Shown piece after piece: positions 30,120 through 40,721 of a stretch of 64,000 bases of DNA. Made by a program: the position numbers and the translations under genes. The stretch's first letter is position 1, and each line of letters starts with the position of its first letter. This DNA comes from Dactylonectria macrodidyma (lineage: Eukaryota > Ascomycota > Sordariomycetes > Hypocreales > Nectriaceae). The notes beneath the pieces are model-generated. The model had not been told where the DNA came from and made no database searches. It saw nothing but the letters and a program-made list of their open reading frames with translations. The stretch covers positions 620,001-684,000 of the forward strand of contig JAGMUV010000026.1 in NCBI GenBank assembly GCA_020744425.1. The letters are read 5' to 3'.

Positions 30120-32333
30120 AAACTAAATAACCCGGTAGGCAGTCAGCTTCATATTTACTTCGTTGGTCAGGTCGTTTGGATTCAGCGTGAACCAAATTGT
30201 CTTCATCCCTAGCAGTAATCTGAGGGAGTTGATCTTGCGACGGTGACCGAGTCTCTCTTCGTTCGACATATGCTGGCCATGCCCGAAGGCGCTGAGCTCT
30301 CGAAGCAGGAAGGAGACGTCCTCGTTCGTAGTCGTCCTGGTCTGGCGGTATTCTTCCTCCGCGGCCTCGATCTCGCTGGCAGTCAGCGCGCGGAGGATCT
30401 GCTCCACCCGAGCGAAGGACCGCTTCTGCATGCGAATATAGCTGATCCGCCGGTTCTCCGAGCGGACTAGCATGTTGTATATGAGGAAGGGAAAGGCCGG
30501 GTGCGTCGCGAAAAGGCCGCCTACTACTGGTCAATTCCGTCTGATCTCCCAGCTCGGCGGGTACATACCGTGTCGCTGGAGCACCAATCTCGCCCAACTC
30601 CGTAGGGTGAAGTTACGGTCCTGGCCGCAGCTACTATGGACGTCCGTGAATCCGACACCGGCATCCTCCGCCAACTTAGGGCCTCCTCGGCCAAACGGAA
30701 AGAGGCAGGGGAAGGTCTTGGGAAAGAAATCGGGGTCGTTGCTGTCGACATACTCCTCCCCCCGCTGGTTGATAATAAAGGGTTCCGTAGTGCCGGCAAA
30801 GTATCCGATTCCACCCTCGCTCCGCCTGCGCTTCTTGCCCCGATGGCCGCCATCCGTCTGATCCAGGCTGGCCTGGACCCACCGAAGCCGTTCTCTAGGG
30901 CCGTGGTCCACCGTCTCGTCGAGCCCCAACATCCCTGTTGAAACCATCTCGATTAGCTCTTCCTCTATATACCGATGATCCAGCTCCTCTCTCTGGAGAT
31001 GGCGCCCCTGCAGGCCGCCTAGTCTCGCGTTGCTTTCGTTCTCTTGTCGCACAGCATCGTCTTCGTCTTCGCGGTCTTCCAGCATAGCTAGCACCTCTTC
31101 GGCCGTACGAATAGGCTGCTCTGCACGACCACGCTCAACGGCCGACACATAGTATCCAGTCCGGATTTGGTCCTCCGCGCTCAGCTCGTATGGGACCATG
31201 CTGTCGAATATAGCTTGCGGCACCTCGGTACCGGAACACCAGTCCCCCCAACTCCGGAGGTTCTCCTCACTGATACAAATATCTCGGAATAACGGATTAT
31301 ACTGCTTCAGCCAGGTAAGCGCGCCTTTCAGCCGCTGGGGACGCACCGACATCATCCAGGCAATGTCGGTAGGCACCGGCTTCCGTGGTGCTACGAAGCA
31401 CACGTGGATCCTCTCCAGCTCGTTCATCATGGGGTGCGGGAGCACTTTCGACACCAAGTTCTCCACGTCGTTGGGGAATACGGTAATGTGGCCCTTCTTG
31501 TGCTTACGATATCGGCCGTTGGTAGCCTTCTCGATGTCGATCTGGAACTTGGTGATCCAACCACAAGGTATGTACAAGCCAATGAGCCGTTCCTCCATTG
31601 GAGTCAAGTATCGCAGTGCCGCCGGATATCTATGGACGCATCCAAGGCCGAGATTGTTGACTTGGCAGGCACGCGGGAGCTTACCCGCTTCTAAGGCATG
31701 ACTACAGTCTTGGCAGACAGTGAACCCGTCCGGCCCTTCACGGGGGAAGCATTGTCGGCATGCGAAATGTTCCCGATCCTGACGCGTGAGGCGCGTTTCC
31801 GCCTGCCGATATAACGGCTCGAACACCGTCCACTTCCAGTCGGAGACGTCGACGGATGCCTTCTGCTCATAGCAGACGACGCAGTGTGTCAGCTCCATGG
31901 TGTTTTCGTCATGCATCTTGTTGTAGAAGTCACAGACGGTCTCCAGCTCGAGCTCGCGCGGTCTCGGCTCACTCCATGTATGGCCCGCCGAATCTCTCAC
32001 TCTCTGCTCCCAACGTTCATCCATCGCCTTCAGGACCTCGTGCAACGACTTCTTTCGCTCTTGGAATAGCGGAGAGGCTGGACTATTCACTATCGGAAAG
32101 ATTGAGGGAGCTGCTGGCCGTGCTGGTTGGCCGACCCGCGCATCTTTCTCGGTAGGGACTGGTCTCGTATGTTTCCTGCGGATGCGGTAAGCGGTCCCTG
32201 GTCTGGGACCGTGTCGCTTAAGACTCGGTGTCACAACGATAGGAGGACATTGAATTGGTGGTGTGGTCGGTGTCTTGGGAAGGAGTCGGGCCAGCGGCCG
32301 TCTCAGTGGGTAGATCCTCTGCTTTCTGCCCAT
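30120..32333 (-). pseudogene. Helitron N-terminal half (DUF6570 and Helitron_like_N start)
   Basis: About 730 residues of a Helitron protein. Residues 1-110 are basic and proline-rich. Then come CVVCYEQK, FACRQCF and VCQDCSHALEAGKLPRACQV, zinc-type pairs, followed by the DUF6570 core (LTPMEERLIGLYIPCGWITK, GHITVFPNDVENLVSKVLPH). The Helitron_like_N start is at FPKTFPCLFPFGRGGPKLAE and LRSWARLVLQRHG. The frame breaks near 30520-30535 and continues in another as HPAFPFLIYNMLVRSENRRI down to NPNDLTNEVNMKL. It ends at 30120 before the HUH motif, so both the nuclease and the helicase are absent. The long intact first part suggests a fairly recent truncation. Confidence 0.85.
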
Positions 32334-32790
32334 GACGTTCGGCGTGATCTATGACAATCCAGCAGCGCCTTTGGTTAGCTGGAGTCCTCTAGTGTTGCCA
32401 GAATATCTCTTGTTCTTTCTTGCCAGAGTGCCATGGTACAGTCACGGTCTCCTCATCACCTATTCCCAAGCGGCCTACCAACACACAATAGCCCCCGGGA
32501 ACTCCGTTGTGCCGATCTGTCACGCGCATCTACGGCAGCGGGCATGATATGTGACCGAGTGGCCCTGCCGGGGACCTCCCTGCTGATGGGGTGATAAGTC
32601 ACTTGCCGTTGCCCTCGTCCAGCGTAAGGGTCCCACTTTGTTGGAAACTTTATGGGAAGTTCACAATTTCTTCGAAACAATCTGTGCGCGGCCCTGCGCT
32701 CGCTTTCTGAACTCATTTTACTTCATCTCGACTTCCAGCTCTTCCATTCCAGCTGCTCCCATCAATAAACGTCTCACGACCTCCTCTCGA

Positions 32791-33468
32791 CTAATCTCCC
32801 TGAACCGCGGCGCCAGGTCCCGCGACATTGAAGACGGCGCTGTATGTCACTTTGGTGTCGGAGTCAGCGTCCACCTCGTCCAGGGGGCGCCTTGCATCGA
32901 ATGTCGACGTCGGCCACGGCGTACACTCTGCCTTGTGGTTTGGCCAGTCCTCCTCTTGGTGCTCTTGCCCACAATACCCCACGACGTGACAGACCCCGCA
33001 TTCCCTCAGCCCCTCCCTTTCCTTGCATACTCTACACGACATAAGCTCTGCGAAGAGTCCTGGGTCCGGGCCACGAAGGCCGCCATCTGGCGAGCGGTTC
33101 CGCGACATGACTTGCAGCATGCTCTGGCGTGTCCGCGTCCGACATTTCAGGTTCCCGCAGAACAGGTCCACGATCGCCACAACGTGAGGTTTCGGAGCAT
33201 CAAGGAACGGCATCGGTGGCAGGTATTCGGTGGCCGTTGCTAGTAACCCACACGCGCAAGAGGCCGGACTGGCACGCCGGAGGCATGTCGCCTCGCTATG
33301 CTCCATAATGTTATTCATCGCCGCATTCCACAACGGTTTGTCCTCGGTTTTCTCCTTGTCCGAATGGTCTCCTGCCCCGACGATGCGAAGGGGGATATCG
33401 CAGGACTCATCGAACTTGACGCCTACACGATAACAGAGGAAATCGAACCGAACGGGTGTTGTTGTCAT
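32791..33468 (-). CDS. MYND zinc-finger protein
   Basis: A 225-residue protein from the Met at 33468 (MTTTPVRFDFLCYRVGVKF); the frame stays open another 36 codons upstream but without a conserved look. The C-terminal MYND finger is complete: CRVCKEREGLRECGVC, then GYCGQEHQEEDWPNHKAEC, giving the C-C-C-C-C-C-H-C ligands. MYND domains bind proline-rich peptides and are common in small fungal proteins of unknown function. The N-terminal part has no catalytic domain (no SET). Flanked by Helitron pieces on both sides but itself uninterrupted. Confidence 0.78.
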   Translation of the reverse strand: MTTTPVRFDFLCYRVGVKFDESCDIPLRIVGAGDHSDKEKTEDKPLWNAAMNNIMEHSEATCLRRASPASCACGLLATATEYLPPMPFLDAPKPHVVAIVDLFCGNLKCRTRTRQSMLQVMSRNRSPDGGLRGPDPGLFAELMSCRVCKEREGLRECGVCHVVGYCGQEHQEEDWPNHKAECTPWPTSTFDARRPLDEVDADSDTKVTYSAVFNVAGPGAAVQGD

Positions 33469-34739
33469 TTTGACGTTATAACTGTTCACAATCGGAGGTA
33501 GAATGTGAAAACATGTCTTGTGCCAAGATGACGTAGTGAGAAGTATTTGAGGAGACGAGGCGACGTCTCCCCCCATGATCCCTGCCCAAGGATCAGGTGA
33601 TGAGAGTTAGCTTTGGTTGTGTTGCAACTTATCACATTTTAGGCTTTCGCCCGAACCTCTACATTGGAGGCCCGTGTCAAGTATTGATTGATCATAATGA
33701 TGTTCTCAGGACCGGGTAGACATATCTTGCATACAGGTAAAATTGCTGTGGCCTTGTTAGTGGATCGCACGGAGGAGAGCAAGTTGTAGACGCATGGCCA
33801 TTCCCTCCGAGCACATGACCCTCTCTGCCTGTAGGCGTCCTGATGCAGAGCACTCCTTTTCCTATTCCTAACGGGAGGCCTTCCTAGCAAGCCGGCGTGG
33901 CGGCTGCTCCCCAGTTTGGTGCAGACAAGGGTAATAAGTTTCTCGAGCTCTGATTGGTCCAAGTTTTGTATTGCCAGCCGCAAATCGTTCGGCAACTGGC
34001 TGACGGCTCCAGATAAGTGGGTCCAGGCCACTCTGCACCATGTCGCCGTTTGTTTACTCAGAAGATGATTTGTTTACGTTACACTTGGCTGAAGATAGCC
34101 ATTTCGTCCGCTTCAACGCTTCTGCGTGTCTTCTTTTCGTTAGGCAATGGGTCCTAAATCTACTTCCCGGGAGCTCTATAATGGACATAATTTCCGTTGT
34201 CTGTGCCCGCAGTCGCGAGGAGAGACCGGCGGGTGACTTCGTCAGCAAAAGGAAGTCTGCTGGGAACACGAAGAACCGCCTTGATTGTCGTAATAAGAAC
34301 GATTCTCATGTCAGCTCTGTCTCCCCACTCTGTAAGATCAATACTAACTAAATGAAGTATTCCAGATCCAGAGACGCGACCTTGACGCTGAGGAACCTAG
34401 CCTCAGCTGAGAGACGTGCCCCGAAGAGAACCGCCGGAGATGCTGGCTTATTGCCTCCTAACGAGAGATCCGGAATTCAGCTTACGTCGCCAGAGAAACT
34501 ACGGCAAATTTATGCAGCTAGGAGGCTATTCCGAGAGTCACTTAGCCAGCTGCACGTTGTGCTGGGGACGCCATTTCCACTAACTTAATAAAGTATGCGG
34601 CATTTCCGTGCTCTAGCTTCCTTACCTCTCGTGTAGCTAACGACCCATCCAATCGCCTCACATTCTGACCCATCTACTGCCCGAAGCAGCACAACTGGTT
34701 TGGATTACTCTTACTTGGCTGCTAGGTTCCACAGGGCCG
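33469..34739. other. Intergenic region
   Basis: No supported gene; short frames at 33639-34031, 34040-34351 and 34352-34588 have no recognisable content. Confidence 0.5.
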
Positions 34740-35263
34740 GGAAGCATCCGAGACCCTCATGTTATCATAATAGAGTTTAACAAGTACATTAGACCGGTGT
34801 TCCTAACCACCCCTGGTGGCAGGAAGATTGTCCCGATTCTCCTCGTAGAAAGGGGCTTCCTCATCGGAGCCACTCTCTGCACTCGCACCCAGCTCCCCCT
34901 GATCATATGCTACGCTATTACCGTTTATAAGCCACAAAGCATCACAGAAGATATGATCGTTTCCGATCTCTCCTACCGAGATTTCCAGACTGGGTTAAGC
35001 TACGTGGCTATCTCTCGTGTGAAGACGCTCGAGGGCTTGATGTTAGATGCCCCATTTGATCGTAATCACCTGCTCTACGGGTCTCCCTTGGATGGCATGA
35101 AGATGAAGATGAGGGATCAGGAGCTTAGGAAACGACAGGTGCTCACACGGAATCTGTACATGTCACATAATACCAAGAATGGCCATGGCAATGGATCAGT
35201 ACGTAGAGAATGCAGTAGTAGTAATAGCTTCCCGGGCCGCGGACACACAGCCTTCGGCTGAGG
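34740..35263 (+). pseudogene. Helitron helicase C-terminal fragment
   Basis: The last 160 or so codons of a PIF1-type Helitron helicase, close to the end of the long protein at 46.1-49.6 kb: RKIVPILLVERGFLIGATLC, ITVYKPQSITEDMIVSDLS, the motif-VI-like GLSYVAISRVKTLEGLMLD and KMKMRDQELRKRQVL. It has no start of its own. It begins inside the motif IIxEFxKY region at about 34740 and reads through to a shifted stop. The Helitron 3' end follows directly. Confidence 0.88.
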
Positions 35264-35266
35264 CTA

Positions 35267-35318
35267 CCCCATGCACCCCATCGCCGCTCCAATGTGCATT
35301 GGGTGACGTAGTATTTTA
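35267..35318 (+). other. Helitron 3' terminus with hairpin
   Basis: CCCCATGC and GCATTGGG (one mismatch) form a stem, followed by TGACGTAGTATTTTA. The sequence matches 49610-49661 until 35318 and then diverges, which places the element end at about 35317-35318. Confidence 0.75.
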
Positions 35319-35816
35319 AGGACTCGTGGAAGTGGTAGTTTTGCGACGCTTCGAATTGACTGACCTTCCGCAACTTTTTCGAGAGCTTGTTTTATCATTT
35401 CCTCACGAGAAAGCACAGGAGAACCCATCATGAAGATTTGAAATGAATTGCTTCACAATTGGTGATGTTATTAGGGAGTGATGATGTAAGTGTTCTGATT
35501 ACGCGTCGCGAGATGGGTGCGCGGCCGGGGGGGTTGCGCGGTCGGGTGGGTCACCACCTTAGGAGAGCATCATGGTGTTCCCAAATCAGCTCGCCGAGGT
35601 CTTAATTCTCTTATTCTAACCCTATCTCTCCCTAACCCCAATACCTTGCCTATGCGAGCCGGCAGGTCTGCACCGCATCCACATCTTGCTCTTCAAGTTG
35701 GAGATGCCTGTAGGCGTTGTTAGCTACGGTCAACGAGTCTAGAGCTACTTTCGCGGCACTTAAAGAAGCTACATAAAGATAAAATCAAGAAAACACGCGC
35801 AAGAGGAAACCAATGG
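35319..35816. other. Intergenic region
   Basis: No gene recognised. Confidence 0.4.
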
Positions 35817-36639
35817 TTGCGGGGTCATATCGAAGACAACCTTACCTTCCAAAGCTGGAAGGCGAACGATATTCATCACTCGTGGATTGTATCCGCAGGC
35901 AATCGCCAGCCAGGACAAGGGGCTACTGGCAACACCAGGTTCCTACAAGCAGCGCCGGATTCTATCAAAGACTTCGCTCAGCAGCTATTCGCTGAAGAGT
36001 GTGAACATCTAGAAAGGCAATCAGGCAAAAGGCCCCCTGATGATGGCGGACCAGCAAAGGAGTTGTTGACAAATTGGATGCGTCGCACTGGTTGGGAGGA
36101 CACCTTCAGCCAGCACGCCGCGACATACTTGTGACACTCTCAGAAATGCCTGGATATATGGTCAACGTTTTTACTTGGGAGCTCTCGACGGAAAAGAACT
36201 TTACAGTTCAGTTGGAGACGAATGCAAGTTGGCTTCGATCACAGCAGCGCTCGACCGTTTATTCGATCGCTGTGGAGAGACAGTGAGATATACGGATGTC
36301 AGCGTACGAAGGTGGCTCCGAGACAGGTTTCCAGACCGTCCGTATAAGGCACCTTTTGAGCTTGTCATGAGACCTGCCTCTGAACGCCAGTATAGGAGTG
36401 AATTCAAGCGATGTGCCTGCTTCTGGCTTCGAATTTCGCGGTTACCCTCGCCAGTGGCTAGGCCAATCACGGGTCAGCCGTTGCCTGGGACGCAACGCAT
36501 CATGCTGGAGCAACTTTGGTTTGATCCAATTTGGGATAAGCAAAAAACACCGAACCACGTTGATGCAGAGCACCCCTACAACGAAGATACAGACAGTGAA
36601 TCTGACGAAGAAAGCGAATATGACCAACTCAAGAGGTAA
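35817..36639 (+). pseudogene. Fragment of a repeated fungal gene family, frameshifted
   Basis: Pieces in different frames make one continuous protein segment: LTFQSWKANDIHHSWIVSAG to NWMRRTGWEDTFS (35817-36134), ARRDILVTLSEMPGY, then GALDGKELYSSVGDECKLAS, ITAALDRLFDRCGETVRYTD, VSVRRWLRDRFPDRPYKAPF and RQYRSEFKRCACFWLR (to 36639). I associate this segment with large, multi-copy fungal proteins that also carry RecQ-like helicase domains, but that link is from memory and weak. No start codon or helicase motif is present. At least two frameshifts (near 36110 and 36160). It ends against an LTR fragment at about 36627. Confidence 0.5.
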
Positions 36640-36807
36640 TGCCACTGTCTTGCGAGAATACTACGATGGAGAGGAAAGAGAGAACGTGGGCAGGCGCGTA
36701 GAAGCGTAGAAGCGTAGACGCGTATGATAGTCCCTGTGGCTTGCCCGTGCGCCCTAGTTACGTATCAACCCCACCCTGGGTCCAGCACTCCGGACGTTCC
36801 CGTCACA
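36627..36807 (-). repeat. LTR fragment, matching the solo LTR at 21273
   Basis: Read on the minus strand it begins TGTGACGGGAACGTCCGGAG and follows the 21273-21465 LTR closely down to TACCTCTTGAGTTG, but lacks the last 25 or so bases. A short CGCGTAGAAG/CGTAGACG microsatellite inside differs in length between the copies. Confidence 0.85.
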
Positions 36808-36996
36808 GCTGACAACAAGTGGTTGCCGAAGGGCGCAGTTGACAGACTTCCCCTCCCAGACGACGTAATGGATAATAAAGTATAAGAACCGTTTCAAATC
36901 CAGCTTTTTTCTCGTTTAATTCCTTCTTTCTGTACCACCCAGTCTTTCGTGCCAGGATCCAGCAAATCGTAACCTCACACAACTTCAAACATCACA

Positions 36997-37545
36997 ATGT
37001 CGTCATCTGCCACCACATCTCCGTCACCCGACCCGACTCCCAAAACAATTACGGGAGGTTGTCTCTGTTCCTCTCTCCGTTACGAGATAACGTTCCCACC
37101 ATCACATGATTTTGTCGAAAACACCTGTGTCTGCCAATGTACCCAGTGTCGCAAGCAGACAGGTGGCTTCTTCTACGCATCTTACAGTGTCCACACCAAG
37201 TCACTGAAGTGGACGTCCGATACTGCAGACAAGCTGAAAAAATACCACGCAACTGACAACATCAGCCGCGGCTTTTGCGGAAACTGCGGCTCCTTCCTCT
37301 TCTGGTATCCAGACGGCCGCGATATGATCAGCTTGGCTATTGGAAGCGTCGATCCCTTCTATCTATTCGGTGAAGGGGCCGAAGAAACGGACAATGGCGC
37401 GGTGCCAAAAGAGGGATTCGGCAGAGTGCTTTGTAGCGGTTTGGGAAATATTGAGTTCTGCAGCAATGATATAAAGGGGATTACGGACGAGATGCCTCTA
37501 CTACTTAGGGGGAAGCGGTATCAAGGCGACAGCAGCGATTGTTGA
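36997..37545 (+). CDS. GFA/CENP-V domain protein
   Basis: A 182-residue protein of the glutathione-dependent formaldehyde-activating (GFA) fold, named after bacterial Gfa; most fungal members have unknown substrates. The zinc ligands are visible: GGCLCSSLRYE near residue 20, CVCQCTQCRKQTGG near residue 44 and GFCGNCGSFLFW near residue 92. Length and spacing fit a single complete domain with a short Ser/Pro leader. The start MSSSATTSPSP is the first Met in frame and follows a plausible promoter. Single exon. Not associated with a formaldehyde pathway in its surroundings, so the reaction remains open. Confidence 0.88.
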   Translation: MSSSATTSPSPDPTPKTITGGCLCSSLRYEITFPPSHDFVENTCVCQCTQCRKQTGGFFYASYSVHTKSLKWTSDTADKLKKYHATDNISRGFCGNCGSFLFWYPDGRDMISLAIGSVDPFYLFGEGAEETDNGAVPKEGFGRVLCSGLGNIEFCSNDIKGITDEMPLLLRGKRYQGDSSDC

Positions 37546-38722
37546 AACGAGACAATACTCCAAATATACGTTGTTCTTCGAGTCTCGTTTACTTAATCTC
37601 GCTTTTTTTCCGGCCATAAGACTGAATGGTCTTCCCTTAAAGTATTCAAGCCTGGGACTGCATATCCAACAAAGGAGAGTTCGACCGGTGCGATTGGCCA
37701 TTTGTTTACAACCATCCATCACCTGGTCAAATGCTTCCCTAATATATGCTATTTTCTGCTTATCCACACCAGGGCTTAGTATGTCCGGCTCGATCTCATG
37801 AGGCCTCTGACCTGAGACAAAATCTATCGTCAGGGAGTGTCGATCAGGCAGTTGAGTTGCTGCGCGTGAGATATCCTGCCGAGTGTTTCTGTTTATGGAC
37901 TGCCATTGAGTTCCTTCTAACCAATCAAGCCATACGACAGTCTGGGAGATCGGGTAATTACATTATTACTCAAGTCCCCGTTTCTGGAGCATCGCAAAAC
38001 TGTGGATAGACATGGCAAGGCCCCGGCATTACCTGAAAATTGGCAGAAAACGCAAACGTGGAATGACTGAGGATCATGATGATACAGGATGGGAGAAGCG
38101 ATCGTGTCAATAGTTGCACGATAATACACACACAAAGTCTATTACACCCGGCAGCTAAATTACATACACCTCTCTAATTCTTGTCCTAGTCACCTTCCAG
38201 CCCTTGCGGATTTTACACTCTGTTTTCCTGCCACAGTCGGCCAGCTCTCCCCTGGTCCTCGTTGATGTGATTATTAGCAAGTCGACTTGAAGCCTAGTTC
38301 TTCCAAGTGTTCAGTTTCCTACTTCGGCGGCTAAAGCAGTGCCTGCTCGTGGTTGCACGACGCTGGACAAAAGGCCGACCCTCTTCGGCAGAGTTCTCTT
38401 GGCAAGGGTCCCGCACCAGGCTGCGTAAGACTGGGGAGTTCCTCGTAGCGTCGGAATCCCGTATGGCATTTTAAAAAGTCTGGAAGAGAACTTTGTAGTT
38501 TTGGTAATGCTCAGCCACCGTTGCGGCCTTTTCTCCACAGTCGTCATCATCCAGGGGCAGCTCTACATCAACGGTGTCATCACCTTCCGACCGGCTGGCC
38601 CAGAGCTTTGCGTCTTTACGCCCATCTTCGGCTGACTTTCTGAGAAGGGAGATGTTGGAGACGTGGAAACGCAGGCGGGGAGAGAGGGCCGCTTCATAGT
38701 CCGACCATATCTCAAATAACTA
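37546..38722. other. Intergenic region
   Basis: No supported gene; short frames only. Confidence 0.5.
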
Positions 38723-39586
38723 TTAAGAACCTTGAATTCTCTCCAACTCGTCCATAAATAATAGGGGTAATAATCTCAATCTCGAATCGCTACTGACGTC
38801 CTTCAAAAGCAGATTGCTCATTTTCAAATATGCAGTCCGAAAGGTTATCCAAGTGTTCATCAATCCAGGCAAATTAATGCATTTCGGCCAATATGGCTCA
38901 TTGTCCAGAATTGCATCGACAAGCTGCATCATAGCATCTTGAGATGCTAATTCAAACATTTTGCAATTGGAAAAGTCCATTAGCCAGAGCTTAGTGCTGC
39001 CTCTGCTCTCGCGTTCGAAGACAAATTTGACGCCTGCAGCATCGACGCCGCATCGCCAGTGAAGCATCGCAAGCGTAGTGCCCATAGTGGCGGAAAGGAC
39101 TTGGAAATCTATATGCTCAAAGTATAGATAGTCGGGATATGCAGGGCGGTTGTAGAAGCCGGTTATGGATCCGTAAGATAATGGCTTGAGATTACCCATA
39201 TATATCTTAACCAGGAAATGCTCATCCTCAGATTCATAATAAGGCAAGATTTCAGTAAAGTAGCCCTTGAGAGGGGATTGTTTATGGCCTTGGCTGAAAG
39301 CAAAGTATTTCGGAATGCCAGGAAGATCAAGCTCGACTCCATAATCACCAAATTCTTCGGCGACTGTGAGAAATGCCAGTTCAATTGCCCTGTGGATTCG
39401 ATATTCTCGTTGGGCAACAGCGGGATATTTTGATACTTTGATAGTATGAAAGGGTGCGACGGCGGTTGTAAGATAGATCCCTGACGTTTCGGTGTGGGCT
39501 AGGAGTCGAACCTCACACGCCGGACCTGCTGGCGTGGGCGAAAGATTTTTCGAAAGCCAGTAAACAAAAGCCAAGAAGCAGGCCAT
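38723..39586 (-). CDS. DUF3669-like fungal protein
   Basis: A 287-residue single-exon frame. The C-terminal half fits the fungal DUF3669 pattern: HFLVKIYMGNLKP, TMGTTLAMLHWRCGVDAAGV, KFVFERESRG, then LWLMDFSNCKMFE, which resembles a degenerate kinase-like His-x-Asp/Asp-Phe region. Function is unknown; family members are found repeatedly in filamentous ascomycetes, sometimes with zinc fingers. The first residues (MACFLAFVYWLSKNLS) are hydrophobic and could be a signal anchor or a wrongly included 5' region. It has no introns and no close paralogue in the window. Confidence 0.65.
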   Translation of the reverse strand: MACFLAFVYWLSKNLSPTPAGPACEVRLLAHTETSGIYLTTAVAPFHTIKVSKYPAVAQREYRIHRAIELAFLTVAEEFGDYGVELDLPGIPKYFAFSQGHKQSPLKGYFTEILPYYESEDEHFLVKIYMGNLKPLSYGSITGFYNRPAYPDYLYFEHIDFQVLSATMGTTLAMLHWRCGVDAAGVKFVFERESRGSTKLWLMDFSNCKMFELASQDAMMQLVDAILDNEPYWPKCINLPGLMNTWITFRTAYLKMSNLLLKDVSSDSRLRLLPLLFMDELERIQGS

Positions 39587-40721
39587 GATGAGAATATGTA
39601 AGAATTATTGAGCCGTTAATTTTTGCCAAAATTGATCTCCTTTCGCGCACACTCAATTATCTAAGGGTTATTTGGGGTGATGAAGTAGGCTGACGTAATT
39701 TGAGGGTTTGGCTCTAGTGACACACATTGACGTGCAAATGACGGATATCAAGGGCAGCACCTACTCTCCAATCATGAGATCATCCTGATGTCAGGCTGAG
39801 TAATGGGGATATTTCGATGCTCTTTAATTATTTGGGGTGTATTATCGGGGCTAGACAGCTCGTTGGCGGCTGTAGAGAAGATGCTTGTAGCAGTTTCATC
39901 CATCGTGGCCAGACTTGGCTGGCAGAAATCACTGAGGAGATGCGTAATTCGACGATCTGACTTGCTGCGGATACCCGACAGTAGTCCAGTTAGATGCACG
40001 GTACATGAGAGGTTTCCGTCGGGTTTTATCACTACATACGGTGGGCTTATGACATCCCAGTGGCAACTGGCACAATACTCCCCTCAATTTCCTAGGCCTA
40101 ATAACAAAGGTCTGCTAGCGTCAGAATCGTATTGAAGTAGGTGTATGCTATCCAAGGTGAAGCTGCACTCATCGACTGCATTCAACTTTGTCATGTCTTA
40201 GCAGCTTAGTTCCTGCCTGCACTCAACCGATGGGTCCAATCTTGGTGCTAGCACGAGCGATCTTGACCTCCCGATTTGAATTCCATGGGTTGCGCATGTT
40301 ATTCGCTGATGAAAAGATGACGGATGGCTGACATGATGATGAATGACTTGGCAGGCCAACACGCCGCTGATTGGATTGAATAAGGTGAGGCGAAAGCTGC
40401 TGTATGTTGTACGACTTCATCCGCCCCTTTCTGAACCGGGATCGTGGTGTGGCATGGATGAAGCGAACGAACGAGGCGTAGGTCCAACGAGATGAGACGA
40501 GGCCTTGATGCAATGGTGAGTAGTCACGGACGGTGAGTCGGTTGCCATCGCCATCCCAACCAAAATCACTTTTGGGTTGCAAAATTGCCAGTTTTTCTAT
40601 CACTCTCCTCTGCTTTTATTTTTCTCTTCCTCCTTACACCTCCATCCATAGTCCATTGCTCTTCTCTCCCCTTTGAAAGCTTCACCCTAAAAGAATCACC
40701 GCCATTCCTCCGACCGCAAAC
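39587..40721. other. Intergenic region and transaldolase promoter
   Basis: No supported gene. The last 160 bp are pyrimidine-rich (CTCCTCTGC, TTTTTCTCTTCCTCC), as is common ahead of strongly expressed fungal genes. Confidence 0.55.
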
